Below, piece by piece: positions 61,026-64,000 of a DNA stretch of 64,000 nucleotides. Source of the DNA: Nemopilema nomurai (Eukaryota; Cnidaria; Scyphozoa; Rhizostomeae; Rhizostomatidae). The notes under the pieces were generated by a model. The model searched no databases and was not told the DNA's origin. It worked only from the letters and a program-made list of their open reading frames with translations. The position numbers and the translations under genes were made by a program. Position 1 is the stretch's first letter. Each line of letters begins with the position of its first letter. The DNA lies in assembly GCA_003864495.1 (NCBI GenBank), contig ML133428.1, forward strand, positions 1,550,001 to 1,614,000, read 5' to 3'.

Positions 61026-62921
61026 CTATTTACACCATACCAAGTCACAGATAAGAGCAAGGTGATCAGATGGAACAGTTACAGACGGCAAAGCAGTATG
61101 CAGTTTAAGAACCTCTTCTGCAGGCAGTGGAATGCATGAATCAACAGCAAAGTCAGTTTTGCCTGGAATTATGTAATCCAAAGTGCCTTGAAACCCAACA
61201 ACATAGTTCGTAAATTTTGGATATCCACATGCACTGAAAAATTGGAAGTCATGTTCTAAACATATGTCTAGCTGTTTCTGTGACACATCCTTCCAAACAA
61301 AATGGGTTCTTTCAACTTTACCTTTCATCAGAAATTCTATTACTGCCCGATCTGGTGTACTATTGAAATCTCCGCAAACCAATGGAGCAACTTTTAGCAC
61401 ATCATTGAACTCCATTTTGATTCCAGAAATAAACTCATTGAAAACGTTGATGAGAAGAGCCATTTGCAGCAGTCTGATGTTTGTGGCCTCTGGCCTAAAA
61501 TACAAATGGGTATTCAAAACGCAAATTACTCTGTCTTTCTCCAGATTATCTCTCAATGCAACAAACTGGCCAACAGCAGTTCTCTTTTGTAAACTTTCAA
61601 GAAGCTCTTGACAATTTTCTATTGCCTGCAAAATATTTTTATTACATTCCAAATTAAGTGCCTCACTTATAACAACATCTGATCTTTTAATACTGGAAAA
61701 CCTGCTCTCCCGATAAAAGAAAGCTTCTCCCTCTGGCATTTCCCCTGCTTTTCTTAAAAAGTGTCCTGAAAATCCTTCTTCTTTCATTGAAGGTTCCAAA
61801 AACTGTTCAAAAACTTTCAAATCACATTCTTGCAGGCAAATAACATCTGAGTTGTATCCTATCAGCTCCCTTAAAATCAACTGCCCCCTATAATCAAACT
61901 CTATTGCATAAGGTCTGCAATAGGGATACATCAAGTCTCTAGCAACTTCTGTACTTGCATAAATATCAGCCAAAATGTTGTATGAAACAACACGAAACTT
62001 CTCTGGGCCTTCTGTAGCCTTGCTAGTGTACAAATGTCTTTCCTCAAATGGGCACATGCCAGGCCCAGCTTCAACAACTGATGTTGATGCAACCTCATGA
62101 GAAAAACCAAATATGTCCTCTCTTCTGGGTATACAAACAAACTTAAGTTTGTACCCAATATCATCAACGCAAGGGGTGTACTTGAATGTATTTGACAAAA
62201 ACTCCCATGCTATATTCACATCACAGCACTTTCCAATCACAAACTGTGCTTTTTTGGCAGCTTTGGTTGCATTCTCCTGCTCCCTTTGGCTACAAGCCAC
62301 CCTGAACCACATAAACTTGCATTTAGATCTCTCTGCAAATTCAAGGTCTATGCTAGGAACAACAGGGTATCCTACCATCAAAACTGAAGGCATTTTTGCC
62401 ATGGTGACTGTTGGGGCATTTACTCTGATCTTGAACTCATCCTCTCCAATCTTCAGGACATTTTCCTCTTTCCATGCATCTAGATTCCTTACTTCTGAAT
62501 CCAATGCAACTTTCTGTGAACTTGATATCCTCTGGATTTCGATCTTCAAGTCAGTCGGATAGAAATGCACAAAACCATTATTCTCATTAACAAAATTCCC
62601 GTGCTTGATTAGTTTTTTCAACTTTTTCTTACCATGCTGGTTTGTTAGGTTCAAGTGCATGCGATTAAGTGTGCTTTTAATTGGTTCTTCCTTCCGTCTA
62701 AGGTAATTTTGATGGACGCCATGAATTCTGGTCGTTATCTGCAATTTCTCCTCGCCATCGACGCTTCGCACTGAAACTGTCTGTTCTTCAACCTTCTCAA
62801 TGTCTGGTTCTTCAGCAAGGCATTTCCGGAGGACGAAGCAAAGATTCTTGCAGCTACTAGAACTGTGCATTTTACTACCAATACGTAAACTTATCTTTGA
62901 CCGAAGCTTCAAGGCAAACAT
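61026..62921 (-). CDS. PDE12: 2',5'-phosphodiesterase 12 (mitochondrial 2'-PDE), intronless
   Basis: Mg-dependent EEP-family (CCR4-like) exoribonuclease that degrades 2',5'-oligoadenylate and trims poly(A) on mitochondrial RNA in known members. One exon of 631 residues (human 609). The basic, Ser-rich N-terminus (MFALKLRSKISLRIGSK) looks like a mitochondrial presequence. An N-terminal beta-rich region follows (VNAPTVTMAKMPSVLMVGYP). The catalytic domain holds FRVVSYNILAD (Asn), ICLQECDL (Glu), VICVLNTHLYFRP (His), APLVCGDFNSTPD (Asp, Asn), GTLDYII and VPSDHLALICDL (Asp-His). All catalytic residues are present. Intronless, unlike its housekeeping neighbours. Confidence 0.96.
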   Translation of the reverse strand: MFALKLRSKISLRIGSKMHSSSSCKNLCFVLRKCLAEEPDIEKVEEQTVSVRSVDGEEKLQITTRIHGVHQNYLRRKEEPIKSTLNRMHLNLTNQHGKKKLKKLIKHGNFVNENNGFVHFYPTDLKIEIQRISSSQKVALDSEVRNLDAWKEENVLKIGEDEFKIRVNAPTVTMAKMPSVLMVGYPVVPSIDLEFAERSKCKFMWFRVACSQREQENATKAAKKAQFVIGKCCDVNIAWEFLSNTFKYTPCVDDIGYKLKFVCIPRREDIFGFSHEVASTSVVEAGPGMCPFEERHLYTSKATEGPEKFRVVSYNILADIYASTEVARDLMYPYCRPYAIEFDYRGQLILRELIGYNSDVICLQECDLKVFEQFLEPSMKEEGFSGHFLRKAGEMPEGEAFFYRESRFSSIKRSDVVISEALNLECNKNILQAIENCQELLESLQKRTAVGQFVALRDNLEKDRVICVLNTHLYFRPEATNIRLLQMALLINVFNEFISGIKMEFNDVLKVAPLVCGDFNSTPDRAVIEFLMKGKVERTHFVWKDVSQKQLDICLEHDFQFFSACGYPKFTNYVVGFQGTLDYIIPGKTDFAVDSCIPLPAEEVLKLHTALPSVTVPSDHLALICDLVWCK

Positions 62922-64000
62922 CTGAAATACTCGTCAGCTTTTACGAAACAAGTAGGCCATTTTGATTTACAAATGACTGTCGCTACAAGGGACGAATGAG
63001 TTGGATTGTGTATATTTCATGCAGATCAGTGGTACGCACACACTGAAGGTGAGCCAATGTTCCCGCGCATGTGATCAAATTAAAAAATCATCAAATTAAA
63101 AAACCAACTAATCTCAATAGCTTTTGAAGTACGAAAAACAAACTTAAATTCGTTTCTAAGGGCCAAAATCGCAACTTTGAAAACTGGCATATTTTTTGCA
63201 AAATGGCGCGTAGGCTTTATACAAAAGAGTCACCACAAATTTTTAAGAATTTTCGCAAATGATTGCAATGGAAGAAATTGTTGAATACCACTTAGCAACT
63301 CAAGTTATGGTCTCGGAGAAAATGCATCTTGAAAGAATTCCTTGACCGGCATTTTATTATTCAAAAATAGAGCTTCTTGAAAAAGATGAGATCTAAGTTA
63401 ATTGAATTTGTTTTTTACAATTCCTTTCTTGAGAGGAAGTCCCCTTTGTTGCTTTCCAAGTGTATTAAGAAAAATAAGAAACAGCTGTGGAACATAAATT
63501 CGAAATTTGGTTTATAGCATGTTTATTTTATAAATCATTACCTCAATAAACCATACATATGACTATAACTCTAACTTTAACTCTAGTTAAGTGGCTTAGA
63601 AATGAAAAATTGTTTCTAAATAGAAATTTTATGAGCAGAGCAAAGCATGAATCATTTTCACTACATTGACACTTGATACATGATGGTATTGTTTGATGTC
63701 TTGCCTTAACAAAAAGCCGAAAAATCAGTTTGTGTTTTATTGGATATATTTGTTATCAAGGTACCAAAATGCCCATGACATCAAAGTTGATGGAACATAG
63801 CTCACCAGAATTATACAACATTTTATTAACTGCTGCAGCTCTATGCAGAAAGCATACTTTTCATATTGACAATTATCTGAAATTAAACACACCAATACTA
63901 TGACTGCCATGACAATTCTAAAATATACTTCGTTTATTTTAATGTCTAATGATTCAGTTTAATCAGCCTCTGTATTCAAAGAAAATAACTAGCATGTGGA
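62922..64000. other. PDE12 upstream region and right-edge intergenic DNA
   Basis: The PDE12 promoter should lie just right of 62921. The rest is AT-rich. I see no gene or repeat I can support. Confidence 0.5.

Overview
The window is eukaryotic nuclear DNA from an invertebrate metazoan. It is AT-rich and most genes have GT-AG introns. The protein set is animal-specific (Rumi/POGLUT1, a GFI1-type zinc finger with SNAG domain, SECIS-binding protein 2, PDE12, rhodopsin-like GPCRs), and the introns sit in conserved places. Tyrosinase sequence style, gene density, intron size and repeats suggest a cnidarian, probably an anthozoan. That placement is inference, because no rRNA or other taxonomic marker lies in the window. 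No prokaryotic genes, CRISPR arrays or viral genes were seen.

Layout, left to right: POGLUT1 (-; 1-7921, 11 exons, last exon runs off the left edge); a secreted vWA + Cys-rich + tyrosinase fusion gene (+; 10561-15998); SLC25A3 mitochondrial phosphate carrier (-; 17201-21929); SKIC8/WDR61 (+; 22225-29231), head-to-head with SLC25A3 across 295 bp; an unusual membrane endonuclease/exonuclease/phosphatase (EEP) protein (-; 30473-33228), tail-to-tail with WDR61; a GFI1/Senseless-like repressor with SNAG domain and four C2H2 fingers (+; 36475-39113); a long SECISBP2-type protein with three PAM2-like motifs and a C-terminal L7Ae domain (+; 42931-51370); two divergent class A GPCRs (-; 54160-56471, two exons, and 58335-59420, intronless); and intronless PDE12 (-; 61026-62921). 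I reassembled exons by hand from splice sites, reading phase and recognised protein families. In every gene the coding length is a multiple of three, or becomes so after a single-base correction.

The genes do not form a pathway. Most are housekeeping loci (glycosylation, phosphate import, Ski complex/Paf1 complex, selenoprotein decoding, RNA turnover) mixed with lineage-specific genes (tyrosinase fusion, EEP membrane protein, GPCRs). Three otherwise intact genes (tyrosinase fusion, EEP protein, SECISBP2) each carry exactly one one-base reading-frame break inside a coding exon. Residual sequencing or assembly indels explain this better than three independent pseudogenes, but that is untested.

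Introns and intergenic DNA hold transposon remnants: an 842-bp terminal-inverted-repeat element with near-perfect 8-bp target duplication in a WDR61 intron, a 275-bp MITE in the GFI1 intron flanked by 13-bp direct repeats, two tRNA-derived SINE heads and a tRNA 3'-half, a decayed non-LTR reverse-transcriptase fragment, a 48-bp minisatellite and several microsatellites.
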